Source: Astrocystis sublimbata (lineage: Eukaryota > Ascomycota > Sordariomycetes > Xylariales > Xylariaceae). Taken from it: DNA of 64,000 nt. Numbering within the stretch: the first letter of the stretch is position 1; each line of letters starts with the position of its first letter. The DNA lies in NCBI GenBank assembly GCA_022453515.1, contig JAJNNY010000003.1, positions 372,001-436,000 of the forward strand, in the 5' to 3' direction. The notes beneath the pieces were generated by a model. That model did no database searches, was not told the DNA's origin, and saw only the letters and a list, made by a program, of their open reading frames with translations. The position numbers were made by a program, and so were the translations under genes. Of this stretch, positions 1-12,267 are shown one piece after another.

Positions 1-925
1 TGGAGCTTCCGATTGACATCTCCATCTTGAGAGCCCTATCATCGACTGATTTAGACAGGCTGTCTGCTGCCTTTGGCGTCGGGGCATCATCGTCTGGTTG
101 AGCATCATTGGGTAGTAAATTCGTAGTCTGGCGTACAGCGCTTTCAGGCTCACTGCTATTGCTATGATCCCACTGCATATGCACAGCAAGCTGATTGCGG
201 GTTTCAAAGGCTGTTTCCGTGCAACCTTTCTCGGGGCATTCGAGCAAATGTTCCATTTTCACATGTCGGCTGAGCTCATCTCGGCTAGCAAAGTAGCCAC
301 TGTCGCATACGCCATTGCTCCCCCAACCACACACGTGCAGGTGTCCCGATCTCTGGGCGGCGAGGACGTTCTTGCCCGGCGTACCCTCAACACCAGGCAA
401 TGAAGTCACTGGTATGTCAATCGATGCCTCAGTCGAGTGGCGCAGCGGACTCGGGCCGCGCTGCGTGCTAGATACGGTACAAGAGTCGGGCGTGAACTCC
501 GTCTGGATAGGCGAGTACACAGAGCCTATTGATGGTGTTCTCGAAATCGTAGACAGCCCTGTCACAGAACTCGCAGTACTGGGCATGTAGACCGGGGCCG
601 CGGGATAGGGAAATCTCTCTGATGATAATTCCGGGCCACTAGAGAACTTGTCCAAGGGGACTACACCAGCGCTGATTGCTAAATGTCCGCCGCTCCCGTC
701 TGACCATATGGAGTCGCGCCGGGCAAGTTGATTATATGCTGCGTAAACGGGATCGTCGTACGGGATAGAGTTATTATAAACCGTTGGCTCGGCAGTATAA
801 TAACTGTTCGGCACATGATGAGAATTTCCATGCCGAAAGCTCCCATCGTACGTGAGATGCCTTCTCTGCTTGGGGGCCGGTGGCCTGGTGAGATAATGGT
901 TGTAGTTGGACTGGCTATTAGCCAT
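1..925 (-). CDS. C2H2 zinc-finger protein, 3' part outside the window
   Basis: The minus strand is open without a stop from an ATG at 925 to the window edge, giving about 308 residues of an incomplete protein. The first 195 residues are low-complexity and rich in Ser, Pro and Tyr, as in disordered regulatory regions. Around residues 198-256 there are two C2H2-like fingers: the first has a long Cys-Cys loop (CGWGSNGVC) and ends in RHVKMEH, the second reads CPEKGC and ends in HMQWDH. Such fingers in fungi usually bind DNA, or occur in scaffold proteins with extra domains downstream. No intron is needed in the visible part. The residues beyond the fingers are acidic and polar. A nuclear DNA-binding role is inferred from the finger type only; the missing C-terminus would decide the family. 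Confidence 0.75.
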   Translation of the reverse strand, partial: MANSQSNYNHYLTRPPAPKQRRHLTYDGSFRHGNSHHVPNSYYTAEPTVYNNSIPYDDPVYAAYNQLARRDSIWSDGSGGHLAISAGVVPLDKFSSGPELSSERFPYPAAPVYMPSTASSVTGLSTISRTPSIGSVYSPIQTEFTPDSCTVSSTQRGPSPLRHSTEASIDIPVTSLPGVEGTPGKNVLAAQRSGHLHVCGWGSNGVCDSGYFASRDELSRHVKMEHLLECPEKGCTETAFETRNQLAVHMQWDHSNSSEPESAVRQTTNLLPNDAQPDDDAPTPKAADSLSKSVDDRALKMEMSIGSS

Positions 926-2795
926 GATTCTTGGCGCTAGAGACGCAGGCTCGGTCAACACGACACAGCAAAATAAATGATATAGACAAGGCAACAATAA
1001 GATTTACTTGAGGAAGAATAGTTCAGCTAGATCTGGGATCTAGTTTTCTATCTTTGGGATAACAACTTCGGTAGGCGCTGAGAAGCTCGTCCCTACGACG
1101 CCCTAGATGTAGAAGTGGAGTGACTAGCTGGGAATCGAGAGAGAGAGGGAGAGAGGCCTCCGCAGTTCTCACGCCAGGCAGCATCTTGGCCCCCAATTGC
1201 GGCGCAGCAAGTAGTCCGCGAACCAACATTGACATGCCACATGAGAATATGACATACATATTCGTTGAGGCAAGCTGGGGTGAGATCGAGTGCGATCTCG
1301 ATATGTGCGCTTGCTTCGTACAAGTATTAGTGATACGACATAGTGCTGATAATACCTGTACTATAAGACACTTGCCTTCAACGCCATACATCTGTCGCTT
1401 CGGTGCCCTTTTTAAACGCGGACATGTTCCATATGATTGACAGGTCATCCGAGTCATGCTTGATTACTTAGAGTTTGCAACTAAGTATATAGCAGCAGAG
1501 TGTGGGTGAAAACGAACCTCATTGACCTTTGCCAACAGCCCTGGCATGGGCCTGGACGTTCGAACAAGCAACCTATTCATTCCATATACCTGACCAGAGC
1601 TGATCGACAAAAGGCGACCCTGATTACTTGACCAGACGGGTCATGGGACGGTTGCCTTGTAGTAGGTAGGCTAGCTTGCAGTAGGCGAGTGATTAGTCCA
1701 CAAGCAGAGCATACCATACATACCTATGTACATGCATGTAAGCCACAAGAGCCAGTTTTGGATTATCGCTGCCGATTATGCCCATACCGCGAAGGACAGA
1801 ACCCCAGGTACCATTGAAGCGCGCCGATAGGAAATGATCGTCAGCCCGGTAAGCAGGCTAGGCATAGCAGGGAACAGACATCACATGGAAGAAGTCGAGT
1901 TCTCAAGTGAGGCGGCTACCTATCGAGCAGCACATCGTGGAAAAGACGTTAGTTGCCAAAGCGGCTGTGGAAATGATCATAAACTGGTTGGTTATGTTAT
2001 GGATATCGAAGTTCTGGACAGATAATTTTATATATGTTTAATATGTTAGGGAATCAAGCAAAAAAATAATATCACTCACTTCCAACCGAGAAATGCAAAG
2101 TTAAGAAGCAGATGAAGTCAGAGAAGGGAGCAGCTAGATGAGACATGGGACAGAAATAATCAGGAGGCTTAAGGCATAGTTCACAAAGACGTGTTGCACC
2201 ATGCGTGGGATTTACGAATATCATGTTGGCGAGTCCTACGGTTTCTATCCCAAGGTTACCTAATGCAGGACAGGATCTCAGTCCACGAGGCCTAATTTAG
2301 GGAAATGTCTTGACAGTAACAATAAAGACATTATCAAGAAAAGACAGAAAAGTTCATCGTATGGATTACGATTATATACCAATATACTATCTCATTAATC
2401 ATCAACCCAAGTTAGAGAGGGCAAATTGTAAAACAACGTTGTGTCTTCCTCTGGTACAAACATACATCGACCAACTAACTCCTCGTTCACCACAATAAAT
2501 AAATAATTCTGCGCCATACAAATAGAAATAGGGGTGAGGCTGATTGAGTCTCCCTTGACAAGGTTTTCCTTCTGTCTGCTCTGAATTTTCGTTTAGATTG
2601 AAAACTGTGCTCAAAAAAACGCCGCGCTAACAATAGATCCCCCACATCCTTCCGTCTGTCTGCGTCTGCATCTGAATGTTGGTACAAAGGACTTGTCGTG
2701 TCGTGATATTAATAAAGAAACCCAATTATATCCATCGCTGGACCATCGTCCCAAAGCGCTTTTGAGCGGTCGCACTCCCGAGCAGGGAGAGCTTT
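926..2795. other. gene-free spacer
   Basis: The 5' flank of the C2H2 gene and 3' flank of the ApsB-like gene, both minus. Only short overlapping frames without recognisable protein features occur here. Positions 2020-2070 and 2280-2520 are AT-rich, as expected of 3' untranslated DNA. No RNA gene seen. Confidence 0.6.
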
Positions 2796-5700
2796 CTACT
2801 CCGGCTTCTTCCTGGCGCGGACCAACTCGGCAGTGAGCTCGGCGTTCTGCCGCTCACTGTCGTGGATCCTCTGCCGTGCTTGCTTCCGGTCCAAAACCCT
2901 AGCGTCCCGTTCCTCTTTGAGCTTGTACTCGAGCTGACGCAACCTGAGCTGGAATTGGTGCTCATTAAGCCCACTCCCAGAGCCCGTATCGCCGTGTGAG
3001 GAGTTCGAACGTCCCATATCGGTCACTAAGTTGACAGTGGAGCCCCGGGTCAGGCTCCGGTTTGTTGTCGTCTCAATATGGGTAGTGGTTTTGCTGCGAG
3101 GGAGTTTCGAGTCTCGCCCATGGGGACCAGTGGGTACCAGCGGCGAAGGACTTCCAACCTCGAGCAACTCTTCACTTGACGCTACCTCGCTGTTCGATTT
3201 CTTGATGAGACTTCGATCAGCATAGTTAGCGCCGCGCACGCGAGCATCGTGGGCGCGCTGGAGGGTCGCGTGGTCGATCTTCAGGGTGCGATACTCCGTC
3301 TCCAGTTTTGAGAGTCTTGTCTGGGCGTCATAGTTGCCGTTCGCAATACCAGAACGTACAAGGGTCTCAAGCCGTTCTAACTTCTTTGTACGAACTTCAA
3401 GGTTGCTTTCAAGTGTTTGATACTCTTTCCATAAATCACGCTCAACGGACTTGATGCGACTTTTGAAGTTGCCCAGTAGCGCCTCGATCATCTTAATGGC
3501 CGCTAGTAGGTTTTTGCCAAAACCAGGCAGCATGGTAGAAATGGATTCAATGGTCGGCAACGCCCGACCATTGATCAAGCTGTTGTTGTGTGTCCAATCG
3601 GACCCACAGAGGGCAGAAAGACGTGTCCACAAGACCAAAAGTAGATCGTTGCGTTCCGCCACCTGCTCCTTTAATGTAACCTCTAGCTGGGCTATTTTCT
3701 TCTTGTCTGCTACCCGGACAGCCTCGAGTTCGACGATGCGAGAATCCTGGCTCGTGACGGTCCTTGTGACATGCTGGTGGGTGCGTTGGAAAGTCTCAAA
3801 TTGACTGTGCGTGACGCGATGAGATTGACGTTCCTTTTCAAGCATCTCGTTCAGTCTACGGGATTCAAGGCCATGTGTTTCAAGCAAGCTATCTCGTTGC
3901 TTCACAATGTGCTCTTTCTCTAGCAGAGCGCTCTTGGTAGAGTCGAGCTCACGGGCGGTACTCTCGAGTTCACGCTGGAGCGCAGTGATCGACTAGTCAC
4001 AGATACGTTAGCCTCCAGACTTTGTGTATACCGGTGATTATGCAGTGCCTTACCTGGAGCAGACTTGATCGGGTTCCATCCAAGTCTCCTAGAGCCTCTC
4101 GCAGGTTATTTTCAAGTTCTAAGAGCCTCTCCTTCCACTGTGTCGCCTCCACTTCCCTGGTGCCGAGACTCTTGCGAAGATTTCGGACCTCCTCCTTGGC
4201 CGTAGAAGCTTCGCGATTGAGATTGTTGACGATTTTCTGCACCTCTTCCTTCTCGCGATTAGCAATCAACTCCCGTTGCTTTCGCTCGTCTGCGAGTCGT
4301 TGATCAAGTTCCTTGGCTCGGTCACGTTCGTTCGTCAGGATCTGGTCGAGGTTGGCCAACGCAGCTTCGAGATCCCCGATCCGTATCTTGTCCCCTTCTT
4401 GCTCTTCGCGCAAGAAAGCGATCTCGCCCTGGCTAGACTCTTGCTGTACGCCCAGTCGTTGGGCTTTCTCGTTGGATTCCAAGAGTTGGCCCTCTAGGTC
4501 TTCAAGCTCCTTCCCAGAATCGGCCAGCTCTTGCTCAAGTTGCTCGATCCTTCTCTGCGTCTTCGCCTGTTCATCCTCGAGCCTTATGAGGGCGTCGGTC
4601 ATACTCCGCATTTCCTCCTGGAGAGCTTCAAAGTTGTCGGTGCGATCTTGCAGGTCCATCTGCAACCGCTCATTCTCATCAACCTTCTGATCGACCTCTG
4701 TCTCTAACTCATTCACAAGCTCCTGGGCTTCTTCCTGGAGATCAGTAAATTTGCCTTCCCAAACGGCTTGGTCCTGCAGGGCCTCGTCTCTTTCCGCTTG
4801 GATGGTAATCAGATCATTCATCGTATTCTCGAGCTCGTCCTGTGTGGCTACCATGTTTTCTTCTGCCTGCCTCTTGGCCTCTACCGCGTCCTCGAAGTCT
4901 GCCATGCAAGAGTCGAGCTCCCGCTGGAGTTCTTGGTTCTTGAACTTTATCTCGTTGAGTTTATCACGCTGCTCTGCTATTTTGTTTTCCAGCTCCTCCC
5001 GACCGGGGTCCTCCACGGCTGCTGTCAGCTGAGATCGTCCACTGCCGCGCGATATGGGGCGGCCATGAGCACCAACCCGCGATGCCGAGCGATCTAGCAG
5101 ACCATCGAGGGTTGTAGGGGCTTGCCCGCCACGTCGCTGGGCTAACTTGAGTTCCTCGATTTCTTGGTACAGTCGCTCCTTCTCGCGATTACGGGAGGTG
5201 AGCATCGAAGTCTGCGCGCCAACCTCCCTACGCAGCTCGGCATTTTCGTGTCGTAGTTTTTCGCTTTCTCGGCGAAGCTCCTCCACTAATGTTGAGGACT
5301 GGCTCAGGGAATTGGCTGGGTCCGCCTCCCCGGAGAAGCTGGAGACGGGGCGTGATCGTGATGGCGAGGTCGGTCTTTGCTTTCTGGTGAGATTGTAAAT
5401 ATTGGTCGTGTGGTGCATAGCACCACTCGCAGATCCTGTCCCATTCATTTCCTGTTTGAGCGCGAACAGCTCGTCTCGTAGTTTCCGGTTGTCGTCATCG
5501 GCCTGTTCGCGGCGCGCCGTCTCTTGTTCCAGAAGATCTTTCCAGACCTCTGCTTCTTCCTGCTTTCCCAGGCTATCCCCTACACGTTCGGTAGCCCTAT
5601 CTCCCATGGCCTTGACGGTCTCCACCAGCTTCCTCTTCTCGAGTTCGCTGCCCATACTTTCGGACCGGAGCCGTTCGATCTCGCGTTCGTACTCTTCGAT

Positions 5701-7557
5701 TCGCTCACGCAGTATGTATAGCTCCTCCTCGTTGGCCTGAGCACCTGCTTCGAAGGGCGGTGTTGCTCTCCCGTCGGACGAAACCCCGCTGCGGGCGGTG
5801 CTTGGTCGGCCCTCGTCCTCGTGGTAGCGCTTTTCGAGTTCCTTGACTCGACGCCTGAGCATTTTGTTATCCCGCTGTATGACGGCCAAGGATGTTTTCA
5901 ATTCGACATTCTCCGAGATCATTTCCTTAATACCTTCTTCGGAGAGTTTGTCCAGCCTGTCCGAGAGAAACATGACCTTGAGCTTGAGGTCGAAATTCTC
6001 CTTGGAGAGTCGCTCGATGGTATTCGACTGCTCCTTCAGGGTCATGTTCCTCCCGCCCCGCGCAACAGTGCCGTGTGCTGGCGTGTAGTCTGCGAATTTG
6101 CGATATGATTGCAATGGTGTGGACAAGCCTCCCTTGGTCTGGTATTCCTTGGCGAGGGACTCGGGCACTTCGACGTTGCGGACATGTCGCGCGATGATGG
6201 TGTCGGTCGGTGGGTTCAGGGGGCCCCTCTTCGCTTTGGGAGTAGCCAGCGTGTCAGCGGCGTACTGTTCTTGCACGGGGCTATCGACTTCTTCCAGGGG
6301 CTCAAGCGAGGCGGAGGGCAGGGGATCGAGGCCATCGTCGATGCCGGATGCCATGCTCCCCATACTAAAGGAGCGGGTAAAAGTATTGCTAGCGTTGCGC
6401 GTCAGACCGAAGGCAGGGGCAGCACCTGCAGATTGGGGCGCATAGTCGGCACTCAGGCCAATAGTGCCGTCGCTTTCGTGCTCGTCGCTCGCAAGGACGG
6501 AGGAAGCGGAAGAGCGCTGACTGACATTCCTACTGCGCAGATATCTAGGGCGCTTCCCGACCTTGAGGGCGTGGCCTGGCGTGGCTCCGGCGTCGGATGA
6601 CAGTCGATTGGCGATGATGTCCGAGCCATGGTGAGATGGAGTGGGATCCTCGGTGGAGAAGGATCCATCGTCCTGTGTATCGTCCGCGTTGGGGATTTCG
6701 TGGGCAGGTGCGTCGTTGCCAACATGCTCCTGGGGGGTCTTGTACGCTGTGGTGTCGGTGGCCACGGACGCAGCTCGCGAGGCGGCACGGGCGGCGACAG
6801 CGGTGGTGGGAGAAGAGAAGTCGTCGGTAGTGGATGTAGCATCGGTGACATCAGCTTCGTGGTTGTCGTCCTCGTCGCCAACGCCCACGCCATTGCTAGG
6901 GAGATGGCTGTGCTGAGTTTCGGGTTGCAATGAGCTCATCAACTGAGCTGAAGGGGAGCTGGAGAGGGGCGGAATAGCATCGGAGTTGAGAATGGGGATC
7001 GTAGCTTTGGGCGGAGATGTAGTCGCTGGAGGGGCGTGTGTCGGCTGCTGATTGGTGTCGGGCTCTTCGGGCGTCTGCGCTGGGGCGGCTTGCGAGCCAG
7101 GGTCTTCTTGCGAATGCGAGGGCGCCTCGACAGCCAGCGTAGACGGGGATGTGGAGGTAGGGATGGAGGTGGTGGTCGGCTGTCTGGGGGCGGCGTCGAA
7201 CAGGAAGGTGTCGTCGATGCCGGCGTCGGGGCCGGCGACGTCGATGGTGGGGGAGGTCGGGGGCATGAAGCTGGACTCGACGTCCTGCAGGTGAGCGCGG
7301 ACGTGTTCCTCCTCGGTCAGGGAGTCGAGATGCTGCTCGTCGTCGGGCTCGAGCTTGGTGATGTCGACGAAGCTGCTGTCGTCGTGGTGTTTCTGCGAAA
7401 ATGAAAGCGGCCGGGCGGGCTCGTCCTTCAGCTTGGCGCCGCCCTGCTGGCCAACATCGCGGTCCTCGCCCTCCTCCATGGCTGGGCAGAGGATCTGCGC
7501 GAGATGATGATGTGGTTTGGAGATGCGGTGTCTGTTCGAGGGTGCAACGTCGGACAC
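2796..7557 (-). CDS. apsB: Microtubule-organising-centre protein, ApsB/Mto1 family
   Basis: Two exons, 7557-4054 and 3992-2796, join in phase 0 across a 61-nt intron (donor GTAAGG at 4053, branch CTAAC, acceptor CTAG), giving 1566 residues. The first 480 residues are Ser/Pro/Thr-rich and acidic. Around residues 505-570 lies a CM1-like centrosomin motif (includes NMTLKEQSNTIERLSKENF and LKLKVMFLSDRL), the segment by which this family recruits gamma-tubulin complexes. Nearly all the rest is heptad coiled coil. The C-terminus ends in a charged segment (LEYKLKEERDARVLDRKQAR) like the Mto1/ApsB C-terminal region used for localisation at spindle pole bodies and septal organising centres. Spc110/Pcp1 relatives also carry CM1 but normally end in a calmodulin-binding PACT segment, not seen here, so ApsB/Mto1 fits better. 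Translation could instead start at the Met at 7479. Confidence 0.8.
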
Positions 7558-10085
7558 AGCATGCAGTGATGCACACGCCCAACGGACTCGGAGTCGTTGT
7601 TAAGCTCAAGCTCGTGCTGGCGCCTGGGGACTGGTACGCGAGTGGAGGGAGAGCAAGGTCATGATGCGGTTTGAGAAGCAGTGTTGGGTCGCGTTCGGGT
7701 CATCAATTGACAATTGATATGGTAGGTTGGTAGGGTGAGGCGACGTGCGACTGAGTTCGACTGACTCGGTGTTGTAGGTTGGTAAGGTAGTAGGTAGTAA
7801 AAGGTACCTCCTACCTTGAGCTTGCTTGCATCAGGTGCAGCAGCAGGGTTGCAACAATAACAAGCACCAATAGCCACGCTTCAATCATACAAATGAAAAA
7901 AGAGTATTCCTCCAACCTGCTGTCGACAGCCTGCCCAAACCTATTCCCTATGCCCCGGTACCTCTTATCTTAAAAATGGCAAGGTTAGTCGTGCTCGTGC
8001 ACGAGTTTAGAACGCACGGACAGCGACTTAGAGGTAGGTACAAATCAGAAGCGCATTCTGGGGGTCTGGTCTGGTAGGTACCTAGCGTCGTATGATTAGG
8101 TAGACTCCAGGCCAAGCCCCGCCTCTCGCCCGGCGTTGCTGGGCCAGAATCAGCGTCTACTAATCCATACACGGCTAGTACAGCGCTGGATGCCACCGAT
8201 GATGGCTGGGCACACATGCAGGCTACGCACCTACCTAGGCCCCTAGGCTCGGGCTAGGCACTATCCCTGCATGTCTTCTAATCGCCGGTCAAGAATACGA
8301 TGCAACGCTCGAGCTTCTTGCCGAGTTGCCATTCCCACATCTGTTGGTATGATCTTCACGATCCAAATCTCACATACACACCTCTGAGACGTAAGTTGCG
8401 CTTCCCGGTCTCAAGATCTATTCTCAATATACTGGGTTCACTTCAAGGTTCCTGAGTCTGGGTCAGCACTTGATGCAACGAATTCAGGATGAGAAAAGAA
8501 GAAAAAAATAACCCGAGCGCCAAACTGTAGTTGGACTAATGCAGCCTCAAGCTGCTCGGCTGGAGTGGTTATCCCTGTGCACGCTAGATTAGCGAACTTT
8601 AGTCAAGGTAGGGCGCCTGGGTCGCAGGGATGCCGCCGTTGGAACTGCAGGAGTACGCAGGTGCAAATACGCATCCTGGGGCTTCTAAAGTATTACTTCA
8701 CTCACATATCATAACAACAAGACAGGGCAAGACGTGGAGATGGATACATGTGCCTTTTTGGCTGAAAATATCGTTGTTGACAGGAATCCTAACCACTTGG
8801 CCCGCCTTCGAAACCACCTCCCACTCCATCTGTTACGGACGACCAAAAATCTTACGGGTGCCACAAGGTACCTTAGGTAGGCAAGGCAAGGCAATCGACC
8901 GTTTTAACATTGACTCGGCCTTTGAAAAACTACACCAGCCTTTTAGGCGAATCCGAGCACTACAATATATCCATCCCACTTCATCTTTTCCCCTTCGGAG
9001 ATGGCATACTAAACCATACAACCATATGACTGTGATATCTTACCTAGGTAGTCTAGGTACCGGAGGCAATATGGTGCAGGTCCGTTCACTAATTTGTCGA
9101 CTGGCTTAGAGATACGGTGGAGTTCAAACTCGAGTCATCTGTGTTGGCCAATGGATATATACGCGTGGTTTCAACCATCGTTCGTATTGACTGACTGGTA
9201 CAAACGTTCTATATGTTAGCTATATGTCTTTTTTGTGATATGATCGTCGGGCATGAATCGAGATCACTCTGTATCAGTTACATCACCCTTAACCCCACAC
9301 AGATAGGGGAGCCTTTCACATTTACATGGACGCAAAACGGCCGAGAGCTTCGCCGTCTTTAAACCTTAGACATTGTAGCAGGGTTCCGCTAAGATTTCAC
9401 TGCGCAACACCTGTGCACACTGAGTGGACGTGCCGCAACACGGAGCATCAGGTAGCGGGAGTATGCTCTTTGACGCCCATGCCAGTCAGTCACTGCCCTC
9501 TGCTGCAAATGTCCTTGTCCACTAAGATACGTAGAATGCATTCTCCAGAACTCGACGGGATCATTGACCTTAACATCAGCAACTAAATACCCTGATATAA
9601 GTTCGCCTTCACGTATCATAGGCACCCCGACTCTTGTTTCCAGTCAATGGTAGGCCCAGTATACAAGTATATATTGAAGCATACAACTGTATCTTCATCA
9701 ATTGTATCTAGAAATTATTCAACATTTCCGTGGTATCAACCGAAGGCTCATGAACAGCCTCGTCTCTTGTTTCTAGAAGCCGGTGTACCTGATGTAGTTT
9801 AGGTCGTACAGATCATGCCCAAGTATGCCATCTTAAAACATGTACATAAAAGTCGAGCTATCACCCCTTTTCCGGGCAATGGAACGTGAGACAGCCACAG
9901 AAATGTGGTTTGTTCGTGCGCAACGGATGAAATATCAAATATATGATACTCTAGTCAGAGTACTGTTGGTATCTACTAGTATTACCTGAAGAAATCTCAG
10001 TTAGTCCAAGAAGAGGTATAATGTGAAGTGGTTAAGTAATTGCTTCCGTTGGCGCACTTCAACCGATTCTCATTTTCCGGCATAG
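7558..10085. other. gene-free spacer with dispersed short palindromes
   Basis: It holds the ApsB-like gene's 5' flank and about 2 kb beyond. Several AGGTAGG/CCTAGGTACC copies occur (7722-7812, 8070-8085, 8228-8260, 8866-8884, 9040-9062). The longest open frame (8630-9109) contains these motifs and resembles no protein. The stretch becomes AT-rich from about 9640 towards the tRNA. Confidence 0.55.
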
Positions 10086-10157
10086 TCTCGATTGGTCTAG
10101 TGGTTAGGATACCTGCTTGTCACGCAGGTGGCCGGGGTTCGATTCCCCGATCGAGAG
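10086..10157 (+). tRNA. tRNA-Asp (anticodon GTC)
   Basis: A complete cloverleaf can be drawn: acceptor stem TCTCGAT paired with ATCGAGA (10150-10156) plus discriminator G, D-arm containing GGTCTAGTGGTTAGGAT, anticodon stem CCTGC/GCAGG around loop TTGTCAC with anticodon GTC at 10119-10121, and T-arm with GGTTCGATTCC. There is no intron. Box A and box B promoter sequences are intact, and a T-rich run follows at about 10162-10170 as an RNA polymerase III terminator. It stands alone, upstream of an AT-rich island. Confidence 0.95.
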
Positions 10158-10618
10158 CATCACTTATTTTTCAACTTATAATTTCTATTTTGAAATCTGC
10201 TTTTTGACAGCTGTTAAAAACGGATGTATTGTTATGATTTAACCAATAGTTACATGTTTTAATTCAATATAGGACCATGTTTTTATAAGGACTAAATGGA
10301 TTAAACATCAACTATGTTAATCCGTCATATTTACATTAACAATGACAGCTAGATCGCATGAAGTTAACGAATGAATAGTTCCGATCATGCTTTATATATA
10401 TGAAGTATGGCTAACTCAACTGATAACATGTTATAGAGTTGATATGCTTATCCTTAGTTTCAATACGTTTTTCAGCAATTATATAGCTCCGGCGTTTACA
10501 AATACTTAGTTAGGTATTCATAGGACAGGATTTGTGAAGGGATTTGACAAATGACTTTTTCCAAACAGTTTGCTGAATTAAAAAAACAAAATATTCTCAG
10601 GAAATCAAGGCGTATTGC
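10158..10618. other. AT-rich island between tRNA-Asp and the DUF1479 gene
   Basis: Base composition drops sharply here, with many TTA, ATAT and AATT runs and few GC-rich words, unlike the coding DNA on either side. No open frame, terminal repeat or target-site duplication could be recognised. It may be a mutated mobile-element remnant or merely AT-rich intergenic DNA. Confidence 0.5.
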
Positions 10619-12267
10619 TTAGAATCCGAGGACCTCATTTGCTTTTCGGATAGCCTCCCTAGCTCCCACGCCGTCCGAGTCTGCCACAACAATCTGCTCA
10701 AAGCCGAAAGCGCGTAGGCCGTTCAGATCAGCTTTCGACCGAAGATAAGACTCCGTAGGCCGGCCTGTATGTTGCGACTCGCCCTGCCCCCCGGGGAAAT
10801 CCGGTGCGGGCGTGCCGTCTAGGAAAGCTTTCCTTTGCCGAGAAAGGTATTGGGCATTACTTTCAGTAACAGGACATACCGGGATGTAAAGCACACTCGA
10901 ATCCGAATATCCGCCGTGGATCTTATCAACGGCGTGGATAGCTGCAGAATCATAAAGTATAAGTTTCCTGGAGATGAAAAGGGAGAATGAGGACTCACTA
11001 TCGCAATGCCACACAACAAAATCGCCTGGTTTGACTTCAGGCATATGTATCATGCAGGTGTCAAGCTCAAGATGGGGGTGCAGGTCGCTATTCAGCTCCT
11101 GACCCTTGCCCGGTGTTGCGCCTTGCAATTCACTTGTCATCTCGGAGCCAGCAAACACCCAGTTGTCCGCTGCCAAGTATTCTTCGGTGGACGTTTCTGA
11201 CGACCCCTTCAAAGGCCGGAAGAAGGGACGGAGTAGTAGGTATGCCGACGATAGTCGAAGCAGGGGATTAACAAGCAACGTTCCTTCAAAACCTTTCGTG
11301 TAGCTCATACTCAGCCATCCTTGGAACATGCGAAACATAGAACATGCCCCGAGCCCGTTGTAGTTGTTCATGTTTGCGTTGACTCTACTACTGGCATCCC
11401 ATGGGTCATAGTCCTCCCAAGCCCCTTCGAAAATCTTGTCATATACTTTGCCAAGCCCATAACCATTCCTCTCCCACCTTTCAACACCGCCTCCGTCGAT
11501 ATGGGGGCCTAGGGCGAATTGTGAATCACCAGGCTGTCTGATTCGTAGACGGTCTGCATATGCGAGTGTTTGTGATAGTGAGATGGGAACTTCAGGGCTC
11601 GACAATTGCCAAATGTTCATCAGCTTTGATTGCACTGCCAACAGGTTTGGGTGCGCCCGAGCACGGATCTGGGGACTAGACCAGTATAACTCGAAGACTT
11701 GAGGGTTGGTTTGCGGGAATGCTATTTTAACAGTTAGACCAATGATTGAAGTGTTGGCTGTCATAGGTGGCGGAGTATGCCTTTTGTAGAGGGATTCTGT
11801 TTGACATATTCGTCGATGTCGCCCTTGTACGCGCGGGCTTCACTCTCAGGTATCACGCCCCTGATAACGGCGACGCCCCTTTTCTTGACCTCTGAGCGCA
11901 GCTTTTTCAAATCATGCTCAAGACTTGCGAATTCAAGAATTGGTATGACTTCCGATCCTTCCCTTCGAAGAAGGCTGTTCTCTTCCTTGAGCTGAGTGAG
12001 GAGCTGCCGCCAACCTGCGGCAACTCGATCTTCATGTCCGGCTACCAACGACTTCTTCAGATCGAGGAAGCGCGCTGGGAGTAGCGGGGCATTACCGCCA
12101 GACAATGAGGCAAAAGAGTCAGATATATCGCCTTCCCTCTTCATGGAATTCTGAGTAGAAGCCATTGTGGTCATCAGTCGAGCTGGACTCTGTCTCCAAG
12201 ACGTCCGCTTAGGCAGCAAGCTAGTAGCTACCGTGGGCTTTGATATGAGATTTGATAGTAAATGCAT
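10619..12267 (-). CDS. DUF1479 family protein, putative Fe(II)/2-oxoglutarate oxygenase
   Basis: Three exons, 12267-11781, 11721-10999 and 10941-10619, give 510 residues. The 3' intron is ordinary (GTGAGT...CTGCAG, 57 nt). The 5' intron (11780-11722, 59 nt) has no GT donor that keeps frame; a GC donor (AAAG|GCATAC) with branch CTAAC and acceptor ATAG restores the expected join TKA|FPQTNPQVFELYWS. Residues near 234-236 show an H-x-D pair (GPHIDGGG). Residues about 401-407 read HCDTIHAV, the second metal-ligand histidine region of this family. The N-terminus is Arg/Ser-rich without acidic residues until about residue 44, so mitochondrial targeting is possible. Substrate unknown. It is transcribed divergently from the Zn-cluster regulator at 13063, which could control it. 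Confidence 0.85.

Noticed and set aside
1023..1457. 144-codon frame on minus
   Set aside because: No domain or sensible composition; overlaps several frames on both strands and lies in the 5' flank of the C2H2 gene.
8630..9109. 159-codon frame on plus
   Set aside because: It runs through copies of the TACCTAGGTA-type spacer motif and resembles no protein.
10158..10618. Solo LTR next to the tRNA
   Set aside because: No terminal TG...CA pair with flanking target-site duplication could be identified by eye; recorded only as an AT-rich island.
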